Source: Albula goreensis
Lineage: Eukaryota > Chordata > Actinopteri > Albuliformes > Albulidae
DNA length: 64,000 nt
Reading direction: 5' to 3'
Assembly: GCA_022829145.1 (NCBI GenBank)
Contig: CM040742.1
Location: 46,578,682 to 46,642,681, forward strand
Positions 22,993-34,651 of the stretch are shown one piece after another (the stretch's first letter is position 1; each line of letters begins with the position of its first letter). The position numbers were made by a program, and so were the translations under genes. The notes below the pieces were generated by a model. It saw only the letters and a list, made by a program, of their open reading frames with translations. It did not search any database and was not told the DNA's origin.

Positions 22993-23190
22993 CATTTACA
23001 CATTTAGCAGGCTCTCTTAACTGGAGAGAATTATACAGCCTGTATTTTACAGTATGTGCACATAGCTGAGTATTGTCATAAGCCATTCCAGTCATTGCTT
23101 TGCCACAGGGTACAATGGTTATGCCCCACCTGGGAATCAAACCAGCATCTTCACAGTTAAAAGACATACTACTTGTGTTCCAAAATAGCA
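22993..23190 (-). repeat. tRNA-headed SINE (second family), reverse orientation, near full length
   Basis: From the left: tail complement ACATTTAGCAGGCTCTCTTA, spacer, body complement TTGCTTTGCCACAGGGTACA, then GGGAATCAAACCAGCATCTT (complement of the B box) and the tRNA-like head complement ending near 23190. This copy shows the whole architecture of the family and helps identify the truncated copies. Confidence 0.75.
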
Positions 23191-23595
23191 AGCTAGAACA
23201 TAGTTGTTGGGACTATTATTTCCCAACTGAATGTGAACCCATACATCTCTGTCATTAAGCATCGGTTCATTTCAGCATGGATAATCCTGACCAATTAAAA
23301 ACATAAATACAAATACTGAAAATTAAAAAATGGTAATTCCTCAAATTTGTATTATTTGTCATTACAAATTTATTTGCATAATTGTTTTTTTACCAACCTG
23401 ATAGGGAAATAGTCTGGGAAAACATAATGACAGCGATGTTTCACTGTAGAATTTTGTGAAATAATGCAACAACAACAAAAAAAAAAACACAATTATATAA
23501 ATTATGATGTGTATTTCTCTTTGTATTTTTTGTACCCCCTTGTAAATGAGATGGTTCATCTCAATGGATCCTTCAGCCAAAGTGGGATCCAGCCT
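23191..23595. other. AT-rich non-coding DNA
   Basis: AT-rich sequence with a CAACAACAAAAA tract near 23467. Nothing recognised. Confidence 0.5.
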
Positions 23596-23803
23596 GCCTG
23601 TAGTCTAGTGGCTAAGGTAATGACTGGGACCCCTGAGGTTGGTGGTTCAAGCCCCAGTCCAGCCACAGCAAGAACACCATTGCTGTTAGGCCCCTGAGCA
23701 AGGCCCCCAACCCCACATTGCTCCCAGGGGGATTGGCCCTTGGTTAGCCTAATCAACTGTAAGTCGCTTTGGATGAAAGCGTCAGCTAAATGATGATAAT
23801 GTC
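23596..23803 (+). repeat. tRNA-headed SINE (V-SINE-like), plus orientation, full length
   Basis: The head GCCTGTAGTCTAGTGGCTAA, B box GGTTCAAGCCCC, body CAGTCCAGCCACAGCAAGAA and GCCCCTGAGCAAGGCCC, and tail GTCGCTTTGGATGAAAGCGT ending TGATGATAATGT are all present. It is the best-preserved copy and the reference for this family in the window. Confidence 0.93.
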
Positions 23804-25120
23804 AGATCCTCACCTGGCAGGTGTTTCACCACCTCCCACCAATGCTAAATGATACATGTGGAGAACCATGACTTAAATCCAGATTAGATTAAGGTCATTC
23901 TATGCTTAAATCTATGTAAAAGTGATCATTATTTTATTTTATGGGCTGGTTACAGTTCAGTAAATGTTCGTTCTCTAAACCCTGGGCAATTAGATTTGCC
24001 ATGGTTATAAGAAGCAAACCTTAACAGCTCTACAAATGGAAAATGGAAAATACAAAAGCAAATATGAGAAGTACAAAAACATAAAACTGTTAATGAAAAA
24101 AGATCATCAAGTCATATAGCTCTGGGGCTCTATTTTGATCACTCAAATCATCATTATTTGAGGTCGTGGGAAGTGAAAATTGACGAAAGTAATGAAAAAG
24201 AAAATAAGCATATAATTAACTCTACTCACTATTAGATATGGGAAGATGATATAGCAGAGGGCAGAAATAATGGCAGTATAACACATTCAGAGATATGAGC
24301 GGAAATACAGTATAACCTGTTATATGTTCAGAGAGAAAAAAATTATCTTTATATACGCAACTTCTCAGAAAATGAGAAAATGTTTCATAATTACATTCCA
24401 GCAGACATGCTTTATTCACATGCCATTTTGAAAAAAAAAAAACCCTCATAAGATATTATTAACTGACAATGCACAACTAATAATGTGAAATATATGTTAG
24501 ATGTATGATGTGTTTTTTTTTTCTATTCTAATATAATCTATAATTTCCAAGAACACTTGCTACAAGGTCAAACATTAGTGCCGATCACAAACCACAAAGG
24601 CACTGCAAAGCTGGCCATGATATCTTGCAAAAACAAGACAAGAAAGTACTTTTTTTATATAAGTGATGAATATAGTTCATTATACTTCATATTCATTTGT
24701 GAAATGCACAATGTAATGGGATTGCAACTAAGTGTATTTCATAAAAACGTTGGCATGAACGCTTCCATGAGTGTAGAACATAACATTTTAGCAAACTGGA
24801 CCCACGGCTGCCTGTAGCGCACTGCCGCAGGAATGCAGCCCGTGAGGAAATGTCAGAGTTGTTATTGTTGATATTGACTGAAAAACATCAGCGCGGCTGA
24901 GGCTAAAAGCATCATAGAACATCTGGCATGAACTGAAGCATTTTTTTGAGTACCAACAGCAGGGATAGCTATCAAAGGCAGGCCCTTCATAAATGGTAAG
25001 TGGATCTGAAGGACTCTTTGTTCTTTTGGAGTAAGTTTTGAACAGCGCGTATGCGGTGCTTCGTGACTGTTGCGCTCTCTCGTCTGGGAGCGCTGCTCCC
25101 TCCGCTGCGCTTGATCTCTC
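23804..25120. other. AT-rich non-coding DNA
   Basis: AT-rich unique sequence with short poly-A/T tracts. From about 24800 composition is more balanced. Open frames have no recognisable content. Confidence 0.45.
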
Positions 25121-25124
25121 GTGG

Positions 25125-25192
25125 ATGCATTTATGTAGGTCACTCTGGATCAGAGCGTCGGCTAAATGGCGGTAATGTAACATAATGTAATG
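25125..25192 (+). repeat. SINE 3' tail only
   Basis: GTAGGTCACTCTGGATCAGA, GCGTCGGCTAAATGGCGGTA and a TAATGTAACATAATGTAATG end match the 3' tail of the V-SINE-like family or its partner LINE. The head and GGGCCCTTGAGCAAGG body are absent, so this is a 5'-truncated copy. Confidence 0.75.
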
Positions 25193-26270
25193 GCTTGATG
25201 TTGTTGCGCTCAAGGCCGACTTGGGTAACATCATCCAACACAACACATTTTGTATGCGCACACACTTTTCCCGGCTCAATGTTGACTCATCTTCCCATGT
25301 TTAACTGCTGTCGCGCTAATTTATGCCAGACCTCCAAGTAAGGTGTGTAAATATTTTATAAGATGAGCTTAATTGCTGTTTTGTTCAGTAGCGTCTCCGC
25401 CGGGAATTTATCATCCATTCCAGAGCTTAATGGCCCCTTCCTGCAAGCTACACAACTTTATTTCCCTTTTTACTACACCTTATCTCTGTTTCGCCAAAAA
25501 ACGTGTTTCCCTTGTTCAAAAATAAGACGTGAGCACTGTAATGCAAGTACACATTCTATTTGAATCTCTGAAATCCAGCTTTTCATTCCAGAAAAATAGG
25601 ATGGCACAGTTTTGTATGAATGTGACTCACCGACAGTGAAACGGGTGTTTTTTTAACTACTCATATTTCATTACATCATATCTGAGGGGGGAAAAATAAA
25701 AATTGTATTTCTTAATGTGTGTGGGTGGTGTTTTGTGTTGCGGTGCAGGTTGTTATTGAATTTAAGCTCTATCCAATTTTTTTTACACATTTACAGAAAA
25801 GGAGTACACAGCAAAATGATGCAGAGACTTTGAATATGCAAAGACTTTAAATATTGATGTATGTAAAAATCATGGTGAACTGTACATTTGACAATATATT
25901 GTGAAATGTTAGTAACTATTCTGAGCCTGATGATGTATTTCATTAATTTACTGTATGTAAGGAGATGTGTATGTGGGGGCACAATAATGTCTGGGCCAAT
26001 AGGATTTGTGAATGAATGCACTGGCAGCCAATGACAGAGGCATTTGAAGTTCTTTGGCACGAACATTCTCCGTCCTTTCTTGAGCCAAAACAACACGTAA
26101 ACACAAGGACATGACAATGAACAAGGAACACAGAAGTAAAACAAAACAAACACAAAACCGACTAAGATGCCGGCATCTAATATAATTTAGATTGTTGTGA
26201 TAACCATGATGGTTGGTTGTGGCACTGACCGTTTGGTATTTGCTCTGCCTAGTGTGATAGCACATTTTAC
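25193..26270. other. non-coding DNA
   Basis: Unique, mostly AT-rich sequence. Overlapping minus-strand open frames near 25790-26265 have no recognisable domain and no splice context. Confidence 0.45.
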
Positions 26271-26275
26271 GCTCT

Positions 26276-26330
26276 TTTGTAAGTAGTACTGGTTAAGAGT
26301 GTTTGCTAAATGTCTACATGCAGTAGGTGA
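26276..26330 (+). repeat. degraded SINE 3' tail
   Basis: TTGTAAGTAGTACTGGTTAA followed by GAGTGTTTGCTAAATGTC is a diverged version of the TGTAAGTCGCTCTGGATAAG tail. Short and old; class assignment is tentative. Confidence 0.5.
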
Positions 26331-27140
26331 TTGATTCATTTTTATAACAGGGGGATAGCCAAATGGAAGCACCCCCCCTGCCCCCACACCACCAACCAAC
26401 ACCACACATGTACAATGGAGATGGAAGGTTAACAAGGGGGGTGCATTTTGCTCATTTTGTTAACAAGGTGGATGGCATTCCCCCTCATCCCCCTCAAATC
26501 ACCTACTACCTACATGTAATGTAGATGTACATGTAACTGCAACAGCCACATAACTTGAGATTGACACCACTCCATTCTGAGAAAACTTAATATGCTCAGC
26601 AATATTATGCTATAATATGCTCGACCAAGTTTGGACAGTTCAATGTTTTTTTTTTTTTTATGACAGGCAATGAGGTTTTCACAGCTGTCCCACCAGCAGA
26701 AAACACTGTTAGGATGCTTTTTCTCACGACTCAATTACTGTCCCTTCTCCAGTTCTCCAGCAAGACACAAAGAATTGGAAAAGGTAGATGCGCAGGGTTT
26801 TTTATCGATCCATATCTCTATGGCTCTCTTTTTTTTTTTTGTTCCATTCTAAGGACATGGCTTAAGAAAAGAGAGAGAAGCCATCGTTATCCACTTACGG
26901 ACAAAGACCAGTGTGGAGGAAACAGCAGGTTATTCTTCTCCTTCTTACGGCGCAGAGATGTGTTTCAGCTCGGTGCTCAGGCACTAGCCTCAGCTGAAAG
27001 AAGGTCTCAGCTGGATCCTCCGACTCAAAGGGCATTCCAATTCCGCATGCAAAAAGCCTCCTCCTCCTCCCATTTTTTTCCCCTCCCTCTTCGTTTTTCA
27101 AGGTTAAACTCCGAGTTCTGTCCTCTGCTCCTACATGCCA
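26331..27140. other. non-coding DNA
   Basis: 26360-26400 is C-rich. A T-run lies near 26647-26659 and another near 26830. A 163-codon open frame at 26660-27151 contains homopolymer-encoded Phe/Ser runs and no domain I recognise, so it is not called a gene. Confidence 0.45.
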
Positions 27141-27144
27141 TTAC

Positions 27145-27365
27145 ATGCTGAAAGGTCACGCAAGACAGACGGTTTTTAAAGCTGTCAATCCCCAGACAGG
27201 GAAAACAATTCCAAGTGCTACAGCAAGCTAATAAATCCGCCGGACTCCAATGGCCCTGTCAGGTTGTGAGGGTCAAGCGCACAGATCTGACCAATAGTTC
27301 AAGGATAGCGTGTCAAATTGTCAATCAAGGATCTGCTCCTCTAACACACAGGCTGCGGGCTCAGT
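27145..27365. promoter_or_regulatory. enhancer-like block with PBX/MEIS-type sites
   Basis: CTGTCAATCC at 27182-27191 and TGTCAATCA at 27319-27327 are the reverse complements of GGATTGACAG and TGATTGACA, the PBX-MEIS composite type. CCTGTCAGG at about 27255 adds a TGACAG core. AAGCTAATAAAT near 27226 is HOX-like. The block is repeat-free. Clustering in about 150 bases supports, but does not prove, a regulatory element. Confidence 0.38.
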
Positions 27366-28155
27366 TTTCTGCTTAGGCGAGGCCTCCGAATACGCACAGA
27401 TCCGGGTGTTTTTTTAAAACGTGACAAAGAGGTTTCCTCCTATTTTAATGCATTATACACCTCTTTCAACAGAACTGAATGGATTTCTGTTCCCTTCACT
27501 TTCAAAGCTTGTATTGACCTCTTTGTTGTACTTTCAAGTGCACTCTCTTTTACGCGCAGTACTTTATTTAAGTCCATACTTTACATCGACTTGCCGGTTT
27601 TACAATTGCTGTTGTACATATTGCAGGACTGCTTTCCAATCTTTCTTATTAATCCTGATCACTTATTCAATGTAACGTTTTGTTTAAATCTTTCCCTTCA
27701 TGCTAAATGAAAAGAGTAGAGCGCTCATGTAAAAGACAGAGAGAGAGAGCGAGAGAGAGAGAACCTGAAAATCGATGAGAAGGCGAAGAGCTATAGAATC
27801 CATATGTGCAGCCCATTCCCTGTCCGTCCCCAGCTGTGGGCAGCTGCATTGCAGTTGATAGGTAGGTGACATGCAGCAAAACATGAACACCTGGGAATTT
27901 CAGTAGAATGAATTTTCAGACAACATTTCTGACAACACTTAGGAGTTGACTGTGATGTGGCAAGGTCTATAACGGTACAGACATTTGACCTTGGGCTAGG
28001 TGTCCAGGGGGGCAAAGTTGTCATATCTCACAACTTTGGGTGAGGTGAACCCCCCCACCACTGGACCACTAGAAGAGAAAGAGAAATTTGGAAGAAAGGA
28101 AGTAGATGTGAAGGTGGAGATGAGGAGGGACGCTGGAAGCAGTGTGTGTGATGGG
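27366..28155. other. non-coding DNA with (GA)n
   Basis: An impure GA dinucleotide run lies at 27735-27763. The rest is unique sequence without coding or RNA signals. Confidence 0.45.
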
Positions 28156-28159
28156 AGAG

Positions 28160-28380
28160 AAGGTACTGGGACCCTGAGGCTGGCAGCATAAGCCCCAGTC
28201 TAGCCACAACAAGAACCCCATTAGCTGTTGGGCCCTTGAACAAGGCCCTTAACCCCACATTGCTGCCAGGGGGGACTGGCCCTATTGGTTATTGATTAGT
28301 CTAATCAACCCATTGGTTAGCCTGATCAACTCTGAGTCGCTTTGGGTAAAACATCAGCTAAATGGCTGTAATGTAATGTC
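28160..28380 (+). repeat. tRNA-headed SINE (V-SINE-like), plus orientation, 5'-truncated
   Basis: Begins within the head at TACTGGGACCCTGAGGCTGG. The body has GGGCCCTTGAACAAGGCCCT and the tail GAGTCGCTTTGGGTAAAACA ends in GTAATGTAATGT. A TTGGTTA...CTAATCAAC / TTGGTTAGCCTGATCAAC segment is duplicated inside the copy (28288-28331), a variation not seen in the other copies. Confidence 0.88.
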
Positions 28381-28730
28381 TATGATGTATGAGCTCTGAG
28401 AATATATCACCTCATGCTATCAGGACGACGGTATACTGTACCAATGTTACCAACCAACTGGGCTCGTAGATCGTTTGTCCCATGAAGCACAGCACTTTTG
28501 AACAAACTGCCGTAACACCCAAGTTCTGTGTGTCTCTGTTCTTTCATAGCATCCTAGTTCTCCGTGTAAACGTTGTCTCTTGCATCTGTCTTATCAGATG
28601 TGTATGGTAAATGTGTTAGATGTTATTAACTTGTTCTTTAAATCTAATAAAATGTATTGCTGTGTTGCTTGTGTCATGTGTTTCTAATGGTTGTAGGGTG
28701 CAAAAACAATTTTCAGACAGATTAATAAAG

Positions 28731-28731
<1 letters not shown>
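28381..28731. other. non-coding DNA, possible LINE 3' end
   Basis: GATTAATAAAG immediately before the ATCT repeat resembles the 3' end of fish LINEs that terminate in a short tandem repeat. No reverse-transcriptase frame lies upstream, so at most a heavily 5'-truncated copy is present. Confidence 0.3.
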
Positions 28732-28778
<47 letters not shown>

Positions 28779-28804
28779 GTACCCCCCCCAAAAAAAAAAA
28801 AAAA
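28732..28804. repeat. (ATCT)n microsatellite plus C8/A15
   Basis: About 12 ATCT units run from 28732 to 28778, followed after a few bases by C8 and then A15. Length is likely polymorphic. Confidence 0.92.
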
Positions 28805-29935
28805 TGGCTCATTCCTTGCAGATGAGTGCATCTTGACATGTAAATAGTGTATATTTTATTGTGCTATTTTCAAACTAGAAAATGTGAAACTGCACAGCAG
28901 GTGTATGACTCAGTAATTGAATTTGCTGATTTTTATATTTTGCCATTGCTGAGCTAGGTGCTTTTTTAATGTCTTAAGCTGAGCTGTTTTATGTTGATTT
29001 TTTTATTGTACGGCATTGTTCTGTCAGGTTGTGCTAAATTTTATGATGCAATGTATTTCCAGATTGTAACAGTTTTAAGACTTAATGTTGTCAATACCAA
29101 TTTACATGTTGATTGTGTTATACTTGCTAATTGTAAGACTGGCACTTCATGTCTACTTGAACCTGCTTGAATTTTGTCTTGTATTTTCCAATGATTATCT
29201 AAATAAATGAAATCAATAAATAAATAAATCAATTGATATATGACCTGAAAATGTTTGGATGAGTCATATTGGACTTTAAGCTCTTGGGGGCCAGTTACTG
29301 TGCAGACCTAGTCTTACAGCCTTGTCACAATGCATGTTCTGCAGGTGCGAAGTGAAGCCTAAAATAAAGCTACAAGCAAGGGGAAGGTCTTGCTTTCTGC
29401 ACTGATATTAAAATGAAGCTTAGTAGATGGCCTGCTCATAGCACAAAGCTACATTCACTTCAGATATGGTCTCCACATTAAATCATTTAAGTTCATTTAA
29501 CTAATGATGCTTCAAATTGAGAATATCTAAAAAATACAAAATAATGATCCCATCAGTAAAACTCTACTTGCCTAGAAAATAATTTGTAGTTCTGTGACAT
29601 CTGTCATCTGTCATCTCTCATAGATGATATTTTTCATTAAGATCCACAAAAAATAAATTAACATAAAAACAGACTCATTTGTTTGCATTTTATTATATGA
29701 AAAGAGCAGAAAATATAGTGAATTCTCAAACTAGGTTGATTATCCTTGACTGTTGAATTTCGAAGAGATCAGATGTTTTGGTGAGATTTCGAGGTCATCA
29801 GTTGTATTGTCAGCTACCTTGACACCCTGAAAGTGACATCAATAGGTAATTGGTTTTGCACATAACGTATAAAGCGTCATGAATAGAAGTGACCTTGTGA
29901 CCGTCACCATATAAATTTTTTCCATAACAACTCAC
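28805..29935. other. AT-rich non-coding DNA
   Basis: Strongly AT-rich sequence with several AATAAA strings near 29200-29228. No transcript structure can be supported. Nothing else recognised. Confidence 0.45.
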
Positions 29936-30055
29936 CCACCCCTTCCCCCAACCCAAACAAAAAAAAAAACACCCACAATTGCACAAACACACATGTACAC
30001 ACATGCTCACACACTCTCGCACACAAGCATCTCCCTCGCGCACACACACACGCCA
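29936..30055. repeat. AC-rich low-complexity tract
   Basis: C-rich, A11 and impure CACA segments follow one another. The long minus-strand open frame across it is a product of the dinucleotide bias. Confidence 0.8.
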
Positions 30056-33000
30056 ATAATGTTGTAGGGTATGTCCAAAACCCCTGTCAAAAAAGGTGAG
30101 AGAACTTTTGTTTCTGTTAAATAAGAATATTAACAGAATGATTATTGGATTTGTTTCCATGTATAAATCCTCTACTGAATACTTTATAATGCACATGCAA
30201 ATTAAGAATCAAGGTATACTGTATGTGATGTGTGTAACGACCACATCATTAGAGATCGATACATAACACAGGTGGACACAGAGGAGTTTCAAATAGACTT
30301 ATTTAATTAATATCATATGTTTGTATGTATGGGGAAATAATGTTTAGGGGATTATTGATCAGTACGTATAGCGTAATTAGTATGTGAGTCGTGACGGGTG
30401 TATCTGCAGGTGGGATGAGAGAGACAGCGATAGGAAAAAGTGACCTACTTTATATGCCCTCCACCTGATCAGGACAGGTAACTCTCAAAAACACACCCAA
30501 CTAGCACAGCCAGCCAGCTAGTTAGGGGCAACTACTGGGCAAAAATGGAAGCACATGTGCTCGTGGGAATGCAGCTTAAAGGTAACACTTACACTACAGT
30601 GTGTCAGTTTACAGACAGCTATTCAGTCTAAATATTTAGCTATTCACTCACATTTACACTGCATAACGTTAGTGCATGCAGCAGTTGCCACTTAAATCCG
30701 TCTCTGGTTGTCAACAAAGTTTGCTGAACTGTGATACTTTGAAACTTGAGGCTATGTAAAGACATTGTTCTAACAGCAATATTTTTGGCTAAGTAGCAGA
30801 CGCTAACTTTATCTGTATGTGTCGGTCAGTGACGAAACAGCAAGCTGGCTAATGTTAGCTTTTCCGCTAATGATCAGTAAGCAAATACCTATCTAATGTT
30901 AGGACATTTTCAGAAAGCACATTCAGTCGTATGGAAAATTCAAATTAATTTTCTGAGTGCTGTAGAAATTCTGTTACAGACACACACACACACATAAACT
31001 CACGATAAAATGGGCATAGTTCTTTATTTCAGATTTGCATCCTTATTCTCCCGTAAAGTCATTGGAACTGACTGCTGTAAAAGCTGTTCTGTAAAAAAGT
31101 TCTTCATCGTTTTACAACCTTACCTCCTACACCTCTCTCTCTAAGTCTACCTCACTGCACTCCTGTGCAGGAAATGCTTTTCCTAACACTCACCTCTCTC
31201 TCACACACACACACACACATGCACACACATACACACATCACACACACAGTCCCAAACACACACACAGTCCCAAACGCATCGACAGAAAGATATGATTAAG
31301 TTCTCATGCTTCACTGCACAGCTGCACTCGCCTCTTGCCTGCACCTGGTCAGATCTTTTCAGGTGTGTTTCCCAGCAGGGATATGTAGCGACAGCAAGGT
31401 AAACAGGTCTTTAACATTTGCTCAGGTTGTTTAGCACCTCGGCCCATATTAAAATGTCAGCACTTTTCACAAAATCACATTTACCACCGTGTTGCAGTCA
31501 AATATTACAAATATATTTTGGGTGAAAGTGCTGCACATAATCGAGTACTGCACTGGCATTCTTCTCTCTAGCACTTGTGGGGAAAAAAAAAGACATTTAA
31601 GAAAGCAATGGCTCTCCATTCAGGATACATAGTGATTAGCAATAGTTAAAGAGAAGCAACTGCACTCAGGATCTCTGTGGTTCAGGCAAGCTTCAAGCAT
31701 AAAGCTAGCATGCAGGAGGAGCATAAATGTTTGCTGTAGAATGGAGCAGCTAATGATGGCATTCCACTGTGTTTTTCTATGCTGCCATTTTGAAAATGTC
31801 AGCAGTTGCCTTCATAGCCAGGTCTCCCTTGTAAAGGTGACTCTGTGTTTCAGTGGAACACTCCTGCTTAAATGATGGTCGAACAAGTAAATAAAAAAAA
31901 AAAAGAAAATGTTTAGTGCGAGTTAATAACAAACACCAGAACTGCTACCCCTGCCCAAAGAAGCTTGAAAAAATGAGTTATTTGATGTCAAGTAACATTC
32001 TGTACTTCCCACAACAGTACAAATATTTCAGCGTGTCAGTTTCCATAACGACAGGTCGGCACATTGTCATTGGATAACAAAAGGCATATCAACAGTATCT
32101 CTGGGAATGATATCTCCAATAATCAAAGATGCAAGAGGCAGAGCATGACATAGATGATGAGCTCTTTCTGAGGGAAATTTGAGCGCAAAGACTACAAAGG
32201 AAGCCTCCATAAAGAGAAATACTTCTCTATTACATGATTGTTATTGCTTTATAACATGTAATGGGGCTGTTTCACATGTGTAATTAACATTGATGAGTCT
32301 TGTATGCATGTTAATTACAATGCAGTTTCAAGTAAATGCACGCTGTTACCAATGTAGTTAAGGTGTAACTACACAGGTATACATCCTACTTAAGCAATTC
32401 AGTCATTCCTACAATTGAGTCAAGCAAAGCCCTGAGTATTCCTGAGTAGTTGGTTTTTTCATGTTTTGTTTTTGCAGAGGCACCCAATGGTTGTTTTTGT
32501 TTATCCACTTCAGTTCAGAAGAGTGGATAAGAGAGGTATTTCTCAGATATTGATTTATATGATCGTTGGTTTATAACATTTTTAAAATTACATTTTCCAT
32601 TTTTTCCCATCCTGAACTCAACCAAACTGTCTAGCATCTCGCTGCAACCCTCACCCAATGACTATGTTGTCAGATAACAAAGTCAGCATATACTCAGTTC
32701 ATATTCCCAGTGCCCAGCTGACTGGGAATAGCTGCAAGAGACACTAATGATCTTAACTAGGTTTGAATCAACCAACTCCATGCATTTTCCTGTGTGAGTT
32801 AAAGGAAGGCCCAGAAGTAGTTGTTTTGTGATACAACACTGATGTAAAGTGTTCACGTGTGTTTTGTGGTAGTCCTTATGTTTAACCTGTTAATGCAGAT
32901 CCAAGTTGAAGTTCAATATCATTAGTAGAATGGGGCCGCCTGTGGGCCCGCTAGAGGGCACTTCTGTGAAATCAGGTTTTAAGGAGCTGGGTGATAGTTT

Positions 33001-33585
33001 GACTGGACAAGCTGTCTGTTTTGGGTTTCCTGGCCTGTGGTGTACATGCAAATATTCAGAACATTTCATCTGAATGAGAACGAGAGGTGAGCCAGTGAGA
33101 AAAGTGTGACCTCCTCATTTCTCTGCGAATTTAAACTCCTATAAACAGCTCACATTCGTCAATCCTTATCCACCGAGCATAAACATACTGAGATAATAAG
33201 GAAAAACCATCTGCCTAGTTACCCGGGTAAAAATCAATCTCGCCAGCAGAAATGAGGTTTTTTCTGGAAATTTTAGACAAAACTCTTGTGCAGTCAGTTG
33301 GGAAAAGCAATATGAGTGGATGTGATTCACCCACAACAGTAAAAACAAAACAAATAATCTGAATACATTTATATTTGAAGGCTTTTAAAATGTAGAGTAC
33401 ACTGGATATTAAAATGCCATTTGCAAATGAGTTATGCTGTTTTGATTAAGTAAAAAATAAAATGTTCAATAATTTGGTTCCTTTTTTATAACACACAATA
33501 CAACAATGTAGGCACACGCTGGTGTCCATCTGTATTCTGTGGTGAATAGGAGTACGGCATTATCATAAAGCTCTCACAAACACTA
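30056..33585. other. non-coding DNA with (CA)n tracts
   Basis: (CA)n occurs at 30979-30994 and 31198-31275, the latter including a CACAGTCCCAAA string twice. Otherwise the sequence is unique, AT-rich and with few open frames: the most gene-poor stretch of the window. GTAGTTAAGGTGTAACTAC near 32355 is a small hairpin. Confidence 0.5.
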
Positions 33586-33589
33586 GTTT

Positions 33590-34010
33590 GCCACTCTGAA
33601 AATTCTCATTAAACTTTAACGAGGGTATCTTGAGAACAATTAATATTCCATTATTTTGTCAGGAGTGTTATTATCAATCCAAATCTAGTTTAAATAAGGC
33701 CACATTATGCATTATATTGCTCTTGTTCCTTTGTTTCTTCAAATAACAGATAGTGTGTCAGTCTGGAAGGGAAATAATTTTACTTATTTTAATTTTGGGC
33801 GCCAGTACAGAAAATGTATTAACACAGCACTGAACCGAGGTAATTCTAAAACATGATTAACAGGATTTCAAGCCGATCCAGTGGAACTAAATTTCTCCCC
33901 TTTGAGTATTAGTGAGGATATAAATAGCAATCAATTGTCATTCCAGGTTTCCTTATGATTCAGTGTTTTAATGATGCTTTAATTGTAGAGATTAAATTGT
34001 TATGCATGAA
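33590..34010. promoter_or_regulatory. possible conserved non-coding element, TAAT-rich
   Basis: Two repeat-free stretches (33590-33720 and 33830-34000) are dense in ATTAA, TAATAT, AATCAATTG and TTTAATGATGCTTTAATTG cores with no open frames. The pattern is typical of deeply conserved forebrain/limb enhancers, but AT-richness alone can produce it. Confidence 0.33.
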
Positions 34011-34013
34011 GTA

Positions 34014-34035
34014 GTAAATAAATAAATAAATAAAA
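34014..34035. repeat. (AAAT)n microsatellite
   Basis: About five AAAT units. Short. Confidence 0.8.
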
Positions 34036-34385
34036 TGGTGCAAGGCACTGTCCTTTGGTTTTTATATTCAAAAAGAGTGGCAGAAATGGGAGGACCTTTG
34101 AAAGATTTTATTGAAAGATCATACATGCACATGACTCCAGGCTAGGCAAAATAATTCCTTTTTTTGTTTTGATCATGGAATGTTTTGAATATCTGATACT
34201 TCCTGGTTTCAGACCAGCTATTGTACTGAGCATTTTTCTCCTGCTGAATGTTGATACACATGATCTGGTTTTTATCAATGAAGTTTGAGCACGTATCCAC
34301 TGATCTGAGTACAGTCTGAACAGGGACTGGCTCATGTACTAATTACACACAGCAATCATGGATTCACTTTTAATTTTACATTTGA
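34036..34385. other. non-coding DNA, nothing recognised
   Basis: AT-rich unique sequence. TGAGCACGTATC occurs near 34286 and 34388, a small imperfect direct repeat. Confidence 0.45.
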
Positions 34386-34640
34386 TTTGAGCACGTATCA
34401 TTGAGGGCGTGTGCAATGAATTTTAATGCTAATGCAGATTTAATTGTTTTATTTTCCTTTCTGATGCATTAGCTAATTGGTCTGTTCATATTGTATCAAG
34501 TTTAAGGATCTTTCATATGTATGCACTTCACAGGTTGTCTTCTTACAATTAAGAGTTCAATACCTGGTGCCATGGTAATTACTTACTGCTTAGACACCAC
34601 TAATCAAAATTCAGTTAGTCTGCAATTTCCTGTGTGAAGA
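34386..34640. promoter_or_regulatory. possible conserved non-coding element, homeodomain-core cluster
   Basis: TGAATTTTAATGCTAATGC, GATTTAATTG, GCATTAGCTAATTGG and GGTAATTACTTAC lie within 250 bases, with no repeats or coding frame. Among the AT-rich blocks this one looks most like a TAAT-driven enhancer. Inference only. Confidence 0.35.
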
Positions 34641-34651
34641 AGGTATAGGTA

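Noticed and set aside
24788-25279. 163-codon minus-strand open frame
   Set aside because: Runs through the SINE 3' tail at 25125-25192; no recognisable domain.
26660-27151. 163-codon open frame
   Set aside because: Contains homopolymer-encoded runs, has competing frames on both strands and no domain similarity I recognise.
17640-32400. Similarity between TACCAAGTAACTACAATG near 17645 and TACCAATGTAGTTAAGG near 32348 as a repeat family
   Set aside because: The match is short and AT-biased; I could not extend it convincingly on either side.
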